Part shown: piece after piece, positions 51,783 through 59,783 of the stretch
Position numbering within the stretch: the first letter of the stretch is position 1
Layout: each line of letters starts with the position of its first letter
Source of the DNA: CALCMJ01 sp964475415
Lineage (GTDB): Bacteria; Bacteroidota; Bacteroidia; Chitinophagales; Saprospiraceae
Assembly: GCA_964475415.1 (NCBI GenBank)
Contig: CAYYWZ010000003.1
Location: 59,224-123,223 of the forward strand
Direction: 5' to 3'
DNA: 64,000 nt
Translations under genes and position numbers: made by a program
The notes under the pieces: model-generated
Seen by the model: the letters and a program-made list of their open reading frames with translations, nothing else
What the model was told of the DNA's origin: nothing
The model's database searches: none

Positions 51783-52838
51783 CTAAGCATAAGGAATCGG
51801 ATACTCCTTCAACACAGCATTAATATCTTCCAATAATTCTTTTGTAACCTTTATCTCAAAAGCATCGATATTCTCCTTAAGCTGCTTCATGGTCGTAGCA
51901 CCAATAATCGTTGAGCTCACCCAATGAAACTGATCGATCCAAATGAGTGCCAACTGACTTGGAGTGATGCCATGCTTTTTGGCTACTGCTACATATTTCT
52001 TAACTGCCTTGTGAACTAATGCCTGATCACGGAAATTTCCATGTCTTCCGGCGAAGGACCATCGGGATCCTTTTGGTATTTTCCCGTTCGCGTATTTTCC
52101 GGATAATACACCACTGCCTAAAGGGGACCAAGGGAGGTAACCGATCTTATTCATCTCACAAGATTCGATTACGTAGGGCCAATCTTTGCTATGGACCAAA
52201 CTAAATTCATTTTGGAGAGAAACCATTTTAGGTAGGTCGTGATCCTTAGCTAATTGCATGTATTTGTGGATTCCCCATGGCGTTTCATTGGATATTCCAC
52301 AATATCTTATTTTTCCTGCCTTGACACATTTTTGTAGGGCTTGTAGGACTCCCAACATATTTTTTTCTTCCTGTTTCTCCTTGTTAGCTGAGAAGTCCGT
52401 CTTACCTAACCAGTGGTTATTGAAATGTGGGTAATTTCTATTAGGCCAATGCAATTGATAGAGATCGATATAATCCGTTTGCAATCTTTTTAGAGAATCA
52501 TCTACTGCTTTAGTAACTGCTTTTCCAGTAATCTTGCCTCCTTTACGTACCCATTGGACATTGGATCCTGCAATCTTAGAAAAGACAAACCATTTCTTTC
52601 TTTTTCCAGGATTTTCTTTGAAGTAATTACCGATGATTTTCTCTGTTTTCCCATATGTTTCGGGGGAAGGAGGCACAGCATACATCTCTGCGGTATCCAT
52701 ACAATTGATACCTCTATCTAGAGAATAATCTATCTGTTCATTGGCATCTTCTTGGGTATTTTGTTTTCCCCATGTCATTGTTCCGAGACAAACTCTTGAA
52801 ACATTAAGCTTGCTTCTCCCTAGTTTATTGTATTTCAT
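51783..52838 (-). CDS. Aldo/keto reductase (Tas-like)
   Basis: A 351-residue (beta/alpha)8 NADPH enzyme: M-K-Y-N-K-L-G-R-S-K-L-N-V-S-R-V-C-L-G-T-M-T-W-G, D-T-A-E-M-Y with catalytic Tyr near residue 53, V-F-S-K-I-A with Lys, and L-Y-Q-L-H-W-P with His. The insert after the second strand and the length match the Tas/NADP-dependent aldo-keto reductase group, whose substrates are mostly unknown aldehydes and ketones. A palindrome cluster at 52880-52918 stands upstream, so it may be under a dedicated repressor. Confidence 0.94.
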   Translation of the reverse strand: MKYNKLGRSKLNVSRVCLGTMTWGKQNTQEDANEQIDYSLDRGINCMDTAEMYAVPPSPETYGKTEKIIGNYFKENPGKRKKWFVFSKIAGSNVQWVRKGGKITGKAVTKAVDDSLKRLQTDYIDLYQLHWPNRNYPHFNNHWLGKTDFSANKEKQEEKNMLGVLQALQKCVKAGKIRYCGISNETPWGIHKYMQLAKDHDLPKMVSLQNEFSLVHSKDWPYVIESCEMNKIGYLPWSPLGSGVLSGKYANGKIPKGSRWSFAGRHGNFRDQALVHKAVKKYVAVAKKHGITPSQLALIWIDQFHWVSSTIIGATTMKQLKENIDAFEIKVTKELLEDINAVLKEYPIPYA

Positions 52839-52879
52839 TTTTCTTATTTGCTTAATAATATATCCTATTAAATTTGAAG

Positions 52880-52918
52880 GTCAATATAGATAATATTGAC
52901 ATATTTTGGAATGTCAAT
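52880..52918 (-). promoter_or_regulatory. Palindromic operator candidate upstream of the aldo/keto reductase
   Basis: GTCAATAT (52880-52887) pairs with ATATTGAC (52893-52900) around five bases, and ATTGACAT (52895-52902) pairs with ATGTCAAT (52911-52918) around eight. The half-site GTCAAT thus occurs three times in alternating orientation, 42-80 bases upstream of the aldo/keto reductase start. This suggests a repressor site. Confidence 0.55.
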
Positions 52919-53032
52919 TTGATATAGAAGCTAATTATAAGTTATTCTCCTCTAAAACTTCTAAAGGAGAATAAGATTTGTGCAAAATGCATTGAATGAA
53001 TTTTACTTCGAGTATTTTATTTTTAATGATAT

Positions 53033-53521
53033 CTATATCTGTATATCCGTAGTTATTGATTCTATAAACTTGAGATTATCATCCGTTGTAATTTCTAGTG
53101 TAAAAGTGTGTACTCCAGGTTCAAAACTAAAAGGTGCTAATTGATTATTTAATAAAAAGCTACCTATTTGTTCCGGATCATTTTCTATCATGGACGTGCC
53201 TGCAGATATAGTGTTGCCATTTTGGGTAAAATCTCTATCGCAGATTAATGAAATGGAAGTCACATTATTAAGTGAATTGATACAGTTTTCAAAAGAATAG
53301 ACGGTCCTATCTAAATCCCAATTTAATGAAAAGTCATAAATGACTGTCTCAGGATTTCTCTCTGTTACAGGGGCAGAACCATCAGTGGTTGTAGTAACTC
53401 CATTGGTGATATCTATAACGTTGGATTGAATTAAATAGAAATCGACTCCTGTAATCTCAGAGTCATCGCAAGAGCATGAGGCTAGTAAAATCAAAATACT
53501 AAAAAAAAATATGTTCTTCAT
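53033..53521 (-). CDS. Hypothetical lipoprotein
   Basis: A 162-residue protein with signal peptide M-K-N-I-F-F-F-S-I-L-I-L-L-A-S-C and Cys at 16 (lipobox L-A-S-C), followed by S-C-D-D-S-E. The mature part is beta-rich (I-Y-D-F-S-L-N-W-D-L-D, V-H-T-F-T-L-E-I-T-T-D-D). The Asp at positions +2/+3 region and the C-terminal strand fit an outer-membrane lipoprotein, possibly surface-exposed. No domain is recognised. It is ~100 bases from the next lipoprotein on the same strand. Confidence 0.7.
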   Translation of the reverse strand: MKNIFFFSILILLASCSCDDSEITGVDFYLIQSNVIDITNGVTTTTDGSAPVTERNPETVIYDFSLNWDLDRTVYSFENCINSLNNVTSISLICDRDFTQNGNTISAGTSMIENDPEQIGSFLLNNQLAPFSFEPGVHTFTLEITTDDNLKFIESITTDIQI

Positions 53522-53621
53522 GGTAGTATATTTTTGGCTTACTAATGATTACAATAAGTAGATTTTTGATGTAAATAATAGGGATCCACAATTAAAGTAT
53601 TACTATAACGAAAATTTTAAT

Positions 53622-54200
53622 TTATCCGCAACAATTACTTGTCGTTAAGTCTAGATATTTCAGCATGATATCTAGAGTATTCTCAGCATGTTCGTTTTCA
53701 TTGATCATCCTCCAGTCTCCACATTCCATGAGCGTGATACTTTCGTATTCTTCTTTTACATCATCATAGCTATATGCAGAAAAAGTATAAAGTCCTCCGT
53801 CGATACAGCTTCCTACAGGGTCTGTAAACTCCTCATCTATCTGGCCTATTGCAGCTAAGATGGAATCTATATCCCCTTGAGAAATCGTCATCTGACTAAG
53901 TTCGGAATTGTTAATATTATCTATCACTTCATTGAGAGAGATAAGGCCTTGTTCATTTCGTCTATGGAAGACAAATTCTTCCTGATCTAAAACATCATTT
54001 TCGTAATTGTAGATATGGCCATCAGCTGTAAAGTACACATTGAAATATTGAAAGCCCCAAGCATTATTCTCGAAGTTCAGTTCAGCAATGATCTGATTTT
54101 CTATGGGTCTATCTGAGTCAGATATTTCATCTTTCCCGCAGAAAGAAAATACAAGAGCAACTAGTAAAAATGCTAGTAAAGAAATTTTTGAATCTTTCAT
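53622..54200 (-). CDS. Hypothetical lipoprotein
   Basis: A 192-residue protein with an N-terminal hydrophobic segment (L-L-A-F-L-L-V-A-L-V-F-S-F-C) and a lipobox V-F-S-F-C (Cys 21), then G-K-D-E. It is acidic, with repeated N-E and D-E pairs and a C-terminal N-C-C-G. The only Cys pair near the end could form a disulphide. No family is recognised. It may be the last gene of the DMT/O-methyltransferase/FemAB run (64 bases after it) or a separate unit. Confidence 0.68.
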   Translation of the reverse strand: MKDSKISLLAFLLVALVFSFCGKDEISDSDRPIENQIIAELNFENNAWGFQYFNVYFTADGHIYNYENDVLDQEEFVFHRRNEQGLISLNEVIDNINNSELSQMTISQGDIDSILAAIGQIDEEFTDPVGSCIDGGLYTFSAYSYDDVKEEYESITLMECGDWRMINENEHAENTLDIMLKYLDLTTSNCCG

Positions 54201-54264
54201 AATTGTTTTATCTAGTCAGACGGCTATAAAGTACTAAAGGTTGGGTTAAGATTTTAAAAAAAAA

Positions 54265-55203
54265 CTATCGATTTTTTAGAGTGGAGAGGATTTTGAAAAT
54301 TTGGGAGTTGTATTTCTTTACTTTTATATAGGGCTTTTTTGTAGCACCGAAGTTTTTTCTAACTCGCTCTATACCTGGGATCATGCTTCCTTCAAAATCA
54401 AACATCTCAAGGCCTAATTCATTAGAAGCATATTGTATAAGATGCCATGCAAGGTATACGCCAGAACCACTTTTTCTATAAGACGGATCGTCTCCAGCGA
54501 TATGATAATATGCTGATTTTCTATCCCAACATAACATGGCTACACTGTGTAAATTTTGTTCATGATCGAATGCAAAAAACAACTTAGCTTTTTCTGACTC
54601 CAATAGTGCTTCTGCATGTTTTCTAAAATATTCTAGATTATATGGAACGGAGATGCCTTGCCTAGAGAAGGACTTGCTATGTAGATTGTAGAAGGAATCT
54701 ATATCTTTTCTAGATTCTATTTTGACCTGATCTTCAGCTTTGGGGAATTTATTATTTCTGTAATCGCTACATATACCTTTGTATGTTTTTTTGATATCCT
54801 GAATATTTTCTAGAATATAAGAATATTGTGGAATTGTATAGGAAGAAATTAACTTAGGAAGCTTAAGCTTGAAGATGTCGTAATAATAATTTTGTTCGAA
54901 ATAAGCATATGTGGGTAGCTCCCTGATAAATGCATTAAAGATTTTTTCTTTCTCAGCTTGTTCTAGTTTGTCTAGGAATATAGGTCCCATCCATTTACAT
55001 AACTCAGGATGTGTTATGTAGTGAAAAATAGCTTTGCGTTTTCTATACAAGACAAAGGCGGCAAGAGTTTCTCCTTTAGATTCGTAGATCATAACTTCCC
55101 ACAAATTGCTATCTAAGGAATCTAGAAAAATAGATTGCTGATGCAAGGGGACACTTTGCTTTTGTTCGAATAACTTATATTTTATCTTATCTGAGGATAT
55201 CAC
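54265..55203 (-). CDS. FemAB/GNAT-like acyltransferase (PF13480-like)
   Basis: A 312-residue protein with the FemAB-type double-GNAT layout: an N-terminal half with W-E-V-M-I-Y-E-S-K-G-E-T-L-A-A-F-V and a C-terminal half with Y-Y-H-I-A-G-D-D-P-S-Y-R-K-S-G-S-G and D-F-E-G-S-M-I-P-G-I-E-R-V-R-K-N-F-G-A, the pattern of FemX/BioF2-like proteins. Family members add amino acids to peptidoglycan or act on other amines. The start is a GTG at 55203 that overlaps the methyltransferase stop by four bases (GTGA), so translation is coupled. Confidence 0.85.
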   Translation of the reverse strand: MISSDKIKYKLFEQKQSVPLHQQSIFLDSLDSNLWEVMIYESKGETLAAFVLYRKRKAIFHYITHPELCKWMGPIFLDKLEQAEKEKIFNAFIRELPTYAYFEQNYYYDIFKLKLPKLISSYTIPQYSYILENIQDIKKTYKGICSDYRNNKFPKAEDQVKIESRKDIDSFYNLHSKSFSRQGISVPYNLEYFRKHAEALLESEKAKLFFAFDHEQNLHSVAMLCWDRKSAYYHIAGDDPSYRKSGSGVYLAWHLIQYASNELGLEMFDFEGSMIPGIERVRKNFGATKKPYIKVKKYNSQIFKILSTLKNR

Positions 55204-55835
55204 TTTTTTCTTATCATGTTAATTCCATCTCGGAAAGGAAGAATGAAATTTTCAACTCTATCATCATTTACAACTTTCTTGTTAAATGCATCTAATTCCA
55301 TGGTCAGACTATCTCTTTTTTTAGCAATAACTTTTTCTGACCACAGTATATTGTCTGCTAAAATAAGACCTCCTCTTCTCAGCTTGTCAATTATAAGATC
55401 GTAATAGATAGAATAATCTCGCTTCGAGGCATCTATAAAGACAAAATCAAAGGAATGATTAAGCGAAGGAATAATTGTTTTCCCATCTCCATGATGTAGT
55501 TCTATGTTAGCCTTATATTTTGATTTGTTAATATTCTTCTGGGCTTGATGCAGTATTTCTTCATTATGATCTATACTGATAATCGTGCCACCAGAAGCTA
55601 ATCCTTCTGCCATACACAGAGTGGCATAGCCTGTAAATGTACCCAATTCTAAGATGGTCTTAGGCTGTATCAAGTGACACAGCATGGTCAATAATCGCCC
55701 TTGCAAAGGACCTGATATCATCTGAGGGAGAATAGTAGTCAGATAGGTATTCCGTTCTACTTCCTGTAGCAGCTCTGAGATAGGCTCTGAGTGATTTACG
55801 CAATACTGGTATAATTCTTTATTGATTTGTATCAT
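55200..55835 (-). CDS. SAM-dependent O-methyltransferase
   Basis: A 211-residue protein of the class I O-methyltransferase group (PF01596): I-L-E-L-G-T-F-T-G-Y-A-T-L-C-M-A is motif I, D-F-V-F-I-D-A-S-K-R-D-Y is the metal-binding Asp region, and D-N-I-L-W-S is the second metal site. This group uses a divalent metal to methylate catechol-like hydroxyls. The start at ATG 55835 is chosen over an upstream in-frame ATG because it matches family length. It overlaps the DMT gene by 17 bases and the FemAB-like gene by four. Confidence 0.92.
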   Translation of the reverse strand: MIQINKELYQYCVNHSEPISELLQEVERNTYLTTILPQMISGPLQGRLLTMLCHLIQPKTILELGTFTGYATLCMAEGLASGGTIISIDHNEEILHQAQKNINKSKYKANIELHHGDGKTIIPSLNHSFDFVFIDASKRDYSIYYDLIIDKLRRGGLILADNILWSEKVIAKKRDSLTMELDAFNKKVVNDDRVENFILPFRDGINMIRKK

Positions 55836-56727
55836 GAGGTTTTCTCTTCGAGATAAGTGGGAAAAGTATAACACTTGACAAAATAATTCCTACGCCTATA
55901 TAAAAGGAGATATGGAGATCTTTGTGTTCTTTAAGTATAATAATAGCAAGTAATATGCCATAGAGTGGCTCTAAATTAAAGATGAGATTAGAACTAAATG
56001 TAGAGATATAATTCAGAGGTCTTAGTGATAGAACGAAAGCTAGGGTAGTACAGACTAGTGACAGAATGAGTAGATAAGTCCAGTCATAACCCTGAGGCCA
56101 AAAATTACTTACACTGCCATTGACATACAAGAAAAATAAAACCACACTACAAGTAAGGGTTGCAGAAGATAGTTCTAGACAACTTATTTCTATTTCTTTT
56201 CCCTGCACTATATGTTTCTTATTTAGGGTAGAGAACCACGCTACTAATCCAGAAGCTAGCAGACCTACCCATATACCCATATGCATGCTTACCTCTGTAG
56301 CCTGTGCTATGAGATAGATTCCTGGAATTATAAATAGACCAGTAATGATTTCAGTAAACTCATATTTTTGTTTCATGATATAAGGTTCTAAGAAAGCTGT
56401 AAAAATGGATATCGTACCCATACATGCAAGAGCAATACTAGCGTTAGCTAACTTTATAGAACTATAAAAACATACCCAGTGAGCGGCGATAAGAAAACCT
56501 ATAAATAGAAAACTTCGAATTTGTGATAAAGTAAAGCTTTGGAAAAATCTGATATTCCTAAGTATAAGTAAGAAACTTATGGATGTAATCAGAACACGCC
56601 ACCAGACTAGCGATAGAGCGGAAATAGAAATAAGATCACCTAGTATAGCTGTGAAACCATAAAGAACAACAGAGATGTGTAGTTCTATGTAGGCTTTTAA
56701 CTTATTGCTTTCTAGTTGATTACGTAT
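55819..56727 (-). CDS. DMT/EamA family permease with no standard start codon
   Basis: The frame is open from the stop at 55819 up to TAA 56748-56746 and reads as an EamA transporter over ~300 codons with about 10 membrane helices in two EamA repeats: I-A-A-H-W-V-C-F-Y-S-S in the first, L-E-P-L-Y-G-I-L-L-A-I-I-I in the second. Between the TAA and the first ATG at 56421 there is no ATG, GTG or TTG near the expected N-terminus. That ATG would remove the first 3-4 helices. An ATA at 56727-56725, in N-x-I-I-I-R-N-Q-L, is one candidate; ATC codons precede it. A sequencing error or real loss of start is possible. It overlaps the O-methyltransferase gene. Confidence 0.72.
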   Translation of the reverse strand: MRNQLESNKLKAYIELHISVVLYGFTAILGDLISISALSLVWWRVLITSISFLLILRNIRFFQSFTLSQIRSFLFIGFLIAAHWVCFYSSIKLANASIALACMGTISIFTAFLEPYIMKQKYEFTEIITGLFIIPGIYLIAQATEVSMHMGIWVGLLASGLVAWFSTLNKKHIVQGKEIEISCLELSSATLTCSVVLFFLYVNGSVSNFWPQGYDWTYLLILSLVCTTLAFVLSLRPLNYISTFSSNLIFNLEPLYGILLAIIILKEHKDLHISFYIGVGIILSSVILFPLISKRKPHDTNQ

Positions 56728-56798
56728 GATGATATGATTTTTTTGTTAAGTATCGAGCATAGATATCATTTTTATAGGACGCTTAATAATTTTTATAG

Positions 56799-56806
56799 TA
56801 ATTTTG
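56799..56806 (+). promoter_or_regulatory. Bacteroidetes-type -7 box of the peroxiredoxin gene
   Basis: TAATTTTG fits TAnnTTTG and is 19 bases before the ATG at 56826. No clear -33 TTTG is seen. Confidence 0.42.
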
Positions 56807-56825
56807 GATAAATAAAATTAAGCTA

Positions 56826-57293
56826 ATGGTTATTAATAAAGGAGATAAAGCGCCGGATTTTACGTTAAGAAATACGAAAAAAGAAGAAGTGAGCTTATCA
56901 TCATATGAAGGTAAAAAAGTAGTTGTCTTATTTTTTCCACTTGCTTTTACAGGCGTATGTACAGATGAATTGTGTTCTGTTAGAGATAATATGAATGTAT
57001 ATTCAGATCTGGATGCAGAAGTTGTAGCCATATCGGTTGATTCTTTATTTACCTTAGAGAAGTACAAAGCAGAGCAAGCTTATAATTTTCCACTTTTGTC
57101 GGATTTTAACAAAGATGTTAGCCGGTCTTACGGAACTTTATACGAGAATTTTGTTTTAGATATGAAGGGAGTCGCGAAGAGATCTGCGTTTGTGATCGAT
57201 GGAAAAGGAATAGTGAGATATGCAGAAGTATTGGAAAGTGCGGGAGATTTACCTAATTTTACAGCAATACAAGAAGTATTGAAAGAGATTTAG
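56826..57293 (+). CDS. Peroxiredoxin (AhpC/TSA family, AhpE/BCP-like)
   Basis: A 155-residue thioredoxin-fold peroxidase: A-P-D-F-T-L at the start, then F-F-P-L-A-F-T-G-V-C-T-D-E-L-C-S with the peroxidatic Cys45 and a second Cys50 five residues later, and R-S-A-F-V-I-D-G-K-G-I-V-R-Y near the end. It reduces hydroperoxides. The C-x4-C pattern fits the atypical 2-Cys BCP type; the resolving Cys may be Cys50. It is 42 bases before clpS and may share its transcript. Confidence 0.94.
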   Translation: MVINKGDKAPDFTLRNTKKEEVSLSSYEGKKVVVLFFPLAFTGVCTDELCSVRDNMNVYSDLDAEVVAISVDSLFTLEKYKAEQAYNFPLLSDFNKDVSRSYGTLYENFVLDMKGVAKRSAFVIDGKGIVRYAEVLESAGDLPNFTAIQEVLKEI

Positions 57294-57335
57294 ACACCTT
57301 ATTTAAAAGATATATAAACACCTAAATTATTAAAA

Positions 57336-57641
57336 ATGACTAGACTTACTACGGTAAATGAGCTAGATGAACTGCTTCTAGAGGAGGAGGTAACAGCTGG
57401 CATCCAAAATTCCCAATTGATCGTATATAATGATGATTTTAACACCTTTGACTGGGTGATACAATGTTTTATAGAGGTTTGCGGTCATAGTTTTGAGCAA
57501 TCAGAGCAACTATCTTTAATCATACATTTTAAGGGAAAGGCTATTGTAAAAACAGGAGCTATAGAAGATCTAAAACCTATAAAAGAAGAATTAATAAACA
57601 GAGGACTTTCTGCAGTTGTAGAAACTTTTGTTGAAGATTAA
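57336..57641 (+). CDS. clpS: ATP-dependent Clp protease adaptor ClpS
   Basis: A 101-residue adaptor. The core is L-I-V-Y-N-D-D-F-N-T-F-D-W-V-I (N-degron pocket start) and V-C-G-H-S-F-E-Q-S-E-Q-L-S-L-I-I-H-F-K-G-K-A-I-V-K-T-G, ending A-V-V-E. It delivers proteins with N-terminal Leu, Phe, Tyr or Trp to ClpAP (or ClpCP). The next gene, aat, makes such N-degrons by adding Leu or Phe, so the two form an N-end rule pair. A terminator-shaped hairpin stands between them. Confidence 0.94.
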   Translation: MTRLTTVNELDELLLEEEVTAGIQNSQLIVYNDDFNTFDWVIQCFIEVCGHSFEQSEQLSLIIHFKGKAIVKTGAIEDLKPIKEELINRGLSAVVETFVED

Positions 57642-57663
57642 ACTAATTAATATTAGTTTCGAA

Positions 57664-57697
57664 GGCATAATCCAAAATAGATTATGCCGTTTTTTTT
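57664..57697 (+). terminator. Terminator-like hairpin containing the aat start codon
   Basis: GGCATAATC (57664-57672) pairs perfectly with GATTATGCC (57680-57688) around a seven-base loop, then G and eight T residues follow. The ATG of aat (57684-57686) lies in the second arm of the stem, and the T tract encodes its Phe3-Phe4-Leu5. Confidence 0.8.
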
Positions 57698-58379
57698 GCC
57701 ACCAGAATTTCCTCATTTCCCACATCCCTTCCATGCAGATGAGGATGGTGTGCTAGCACTCTGCAATGACTTATCTCCAAAAAGACTACTGCTAGCCTAT
57801 ACTTTTGGGATCTTCCCTTGGTACAATGAGGGAGAAGAAATTTTTTGGTTCTATACGCATCCACGGTGTGTTATCAAGCCTCGAGATGTAAATATTTCTA
57901 AAAGTATGCGACCGTATTTTAATCAAAAGAAGTTTAGCATAACGCTAGATACTTGTTTTGATAAAGTTATCACACATTGCCAGCAAACTAAGAGAAAGGG
58001 GCAGGGGGGTACCTGGATTACAGAAAAGCTCAAGGCTAGTTTTCTAGAATTACACCGAAGAAGATATGCGCACTCCGTAGAAGTGTGGGAGGGAGATGAG
58101 CTAGTAGGAGGCCTATATGGGATGTCTATAGGTAAAGTGTTTTTTGGAGAATCCATGTTTGCGCTCAAGAGCAATGCCTCTAAGTTTGGCTTTATAAGTC
58201 TTTGTAAAATATTAGAGCGAAAGGGGTTTACCCTTATAGATTGCCAGCAACGCACAACCCACATGCTGAGGATGGGAGCAGATTCCATATCTAAGGAAGC
58301 ATTTTTCTACCATCTGAAAGCGAATACAATACAAGAAAGTCATACCCACTTATGGACTAAATGGGCGGAAGAAGACTAA
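57684..58379 (+). CDS. aat: Leucyl/phenylalanyl-tRNA-protein transferase
   Basis: A 231-residue enzyme with the family landmarks: D-E-D-G-V-L-A-L-C-N-D-L-S-P-K-R-L-L-L-A-Y, G-I-F-P-W-Y-N-E-G-E, then W-F-Y-T-H-P-R-C-V, and S-V-E-V-W-E-G-D-E-L-V-G-G-L-Y-G-M-S-I-G-K-V-F-F-G-E-S-M-F near the end. It moves Leu or Phe from tRNA onto N-terminal Lys or Arg of proteins, creating ClpS-recognised N-degrons. The ATG at 57684 is the only start before the conserved region; it sits inside a hairpin stem, with no other ATG or GTG that preserves the N-terminus. Confidence 0.94.
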   Translation: MPFFLPPEFPHFPHPFHADEDGVLALCNDLSPKRLLLAYTFGIFPWYNEGEEIFWFYTHPRCVIKPRDVNISKSMRPYFNQKKFSITLDTCFDKVITHCQQTKRKGQGGTWITEKLKASFLELHRRRYAHSVEVWEGDELVGGLYGMSIGKVFFGESMFALKSNASKFGFISLCKILERKGFTLIDCQQRTTHMLRMGADSISKEAFFYHLKANTIQESHTHLWTKWAEED

Positions 58380-58392
58380 TCCATCACATTCA

Positions 58393-58423
58393 TTTGCTAT
58401 TATCCTCCATTAAGCTAAATTTG
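58393..58423 (+). promoter_or_regulatory. Bacteroidetes-type promoter of the M16 peptidase gene
   Basis: TTTG (58393-58396) and TAAATTTG (58416-58423) are 19 bases apart, a full match to the Bacteroidetes pair. The ATG at 58444 is 20 bases downstream. Confidence 0.62.
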
Positions 58424-58443
58424 TATGAATTTTAATTCTCTTG

Positions 58444-59679
58444 ATGATACGTTGTAATAAATTTTCTCTAGATAATGGTTTAAGAGTAGTCCTACATCAG
58501 GACAAGTCTTCGCCACTAGTAGCTGTAAATTTGCTATATGATGTGGGGTCTAAAGATGAAGATCCTCATCATACTGGGTTTGCGCATCTATTCGAGCACC
58601 TTATGTTTAGTGGGTCCAAAAATATTCCTGATTTTGACACACCCATACAGATGGCTGGAGGAGAAAACAACGCCTATACGAATGCTGATATCACTAACTA
58701 TTATAATATTATTCCTGCCGATAATTTAGAAACTGTCTTATGGCTAGAATCGGATAGGATGAAGGAATTAGCATTTAACGAAAAGGGCTTAGATATACAG
58801 AAGAAAGTTGTTCTAGAAGAATTTAATGAGACCTGTCTTAACCAGCCTTACGGAGATGTATGGCATCATATATCTTCACTTAGTTTTCAGCAACATCCTT
58901 ATAATTGGCCTACGATAGGAAAGGTGCCTGAGCATATAGAACAGATAGATATGCTAGCGGTAAGAACTTTCTATAACAAGTATTATACGCCTAGCAATGC
59001 TATTCTTGTACTGGTAGGAAATATAGAATTTGATCATGCCAAAGGATTAGTGCAAAAGTGGTTTGGTGATATCGCGCCTGGAGTTAAACTTGAGAGGATC
59101 TTACAGCAAGAACCTAAACAAATGAGTCAGAGATATAAAGAGGTTAAATCTGATGTCAGTACTACTGCTTTATATATGAGCTATCATATGTGCGAAAGAA
59201 ACCATCCAGATTTTTATGCTTCTGATTTGCTTTCTGATGTGCTAAGTAATGGAAGGTCTAGCCGATTTTTTCAAAACCTATATAAGAAAGAAAAAATATT
59301 CTCTTATGTAGACGCCTATATTACTGCTTACTTAGATCCGGGATTGTTTGTTATAGATTCTAAATTGCTACAAGATACTGATGTAAATATTGCTATAGAA
59401 AAGATTAAGGATCAACTAGAGGATATCAAGAAAAATGGTATTAGGAAAGAAGAGCTAGAAAAGGTAAAAAATAAGAATATTAGTTCTTTACATTATTCAG
59501 AAGTATCTATACTTAACAAGGCGATAAATCTAGCTTACTACGAACTATTAGGAGATGCAGAATTGATCAATCAGCAAGAAACCTTCTATATACAAGTGAC
59601 GGCAGAAGAGATACAAGAACTAGCAAATAACTTGTTCCAAGAGGATAATTGTTCTATTCTGGTCTATGGTCCTAAGTAG
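58444..59679 (+). CDS. M16 family zinc metallopeptidase
   Basis: A 411-residue protein in the size range of the bacterial M16B subunits. The inverted zinc motif H-x-x-E-H is H-L-F-E-H at residues 48-52 (from ATG 58444; a TTG one codon earlier is ignored), with the downstream Glu in K-V-V-L-E-E-F-N-E. The N-terminal D-N-G-L-R-V-V-L strand is typical. In bacteria these often pair with an inactive partner; no second M16 gene is adjacent. There is no signal peptide, so it acts in the cytoplasm unless the N-terminus is mis-set. Confidence 0.94.
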   Translation: MIRCNKFSLDNGLRVVLHQDKSSPLVAVNLLYDVGSKDEDPHHTGFAHLFEHLMFSGSKNIPDFDTPIQMAGGENNAYTNADITNYYNIIPADNLETVLWLESDRMKELAFNEKGLDIQKKVVLEEFNETCLNQPYGDVWHHISSLSFQQHPYNWPTIGKVPEHIEQIDMLAVRTFYNKYYTPSNAILVLVGNIEFDHAKGLVQKWFGDIAPGVKLERILQQEPKQMSQRYKEVKSDVSTTALYMSYHMCERNHPDFYASDLLSDVLSNGRSSRFFQNLYKKEKIFSYVDAYITAYLDPGLFVIDSKLLQDTDVNIAIEKIKDQLEDIKKNGIRKEELEKVKNKNISSLHYSEVSILNKAINLAYYELLGDAELINQQETFYIQVTAEEIQELANNLFQEDNCSILVYGPK

Positions 59680-59697
59680 TATATAAGCTATCTAATT

Positions 59698-59741
59698 AAA
59701 AAAGCAGATTCTAATTCGATGATTAAAATCCGCTTTTTTTA
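59698..59741 (+). terminator. Intrinsic terminator after the M16 peptidase
   Basis: The A-run plus GC(A)GA pairs with TC(C)GC plus a T-run with one mismatch over ~10 bases, separated by about 18 bases, and ends in a run of seven T. It lies ~20 bases after the stop and is between convergent genes. Confidence 0.7.
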
Positions 59742-59783
59742 TGTTTAGATTTTCTATAAAAAAAATCTTATATATTCAGCTTA

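Noticed and set aside
57682..58288. Minus-strand frames across aat
   Set aside because: They are antisense to conserved Aat motifs.
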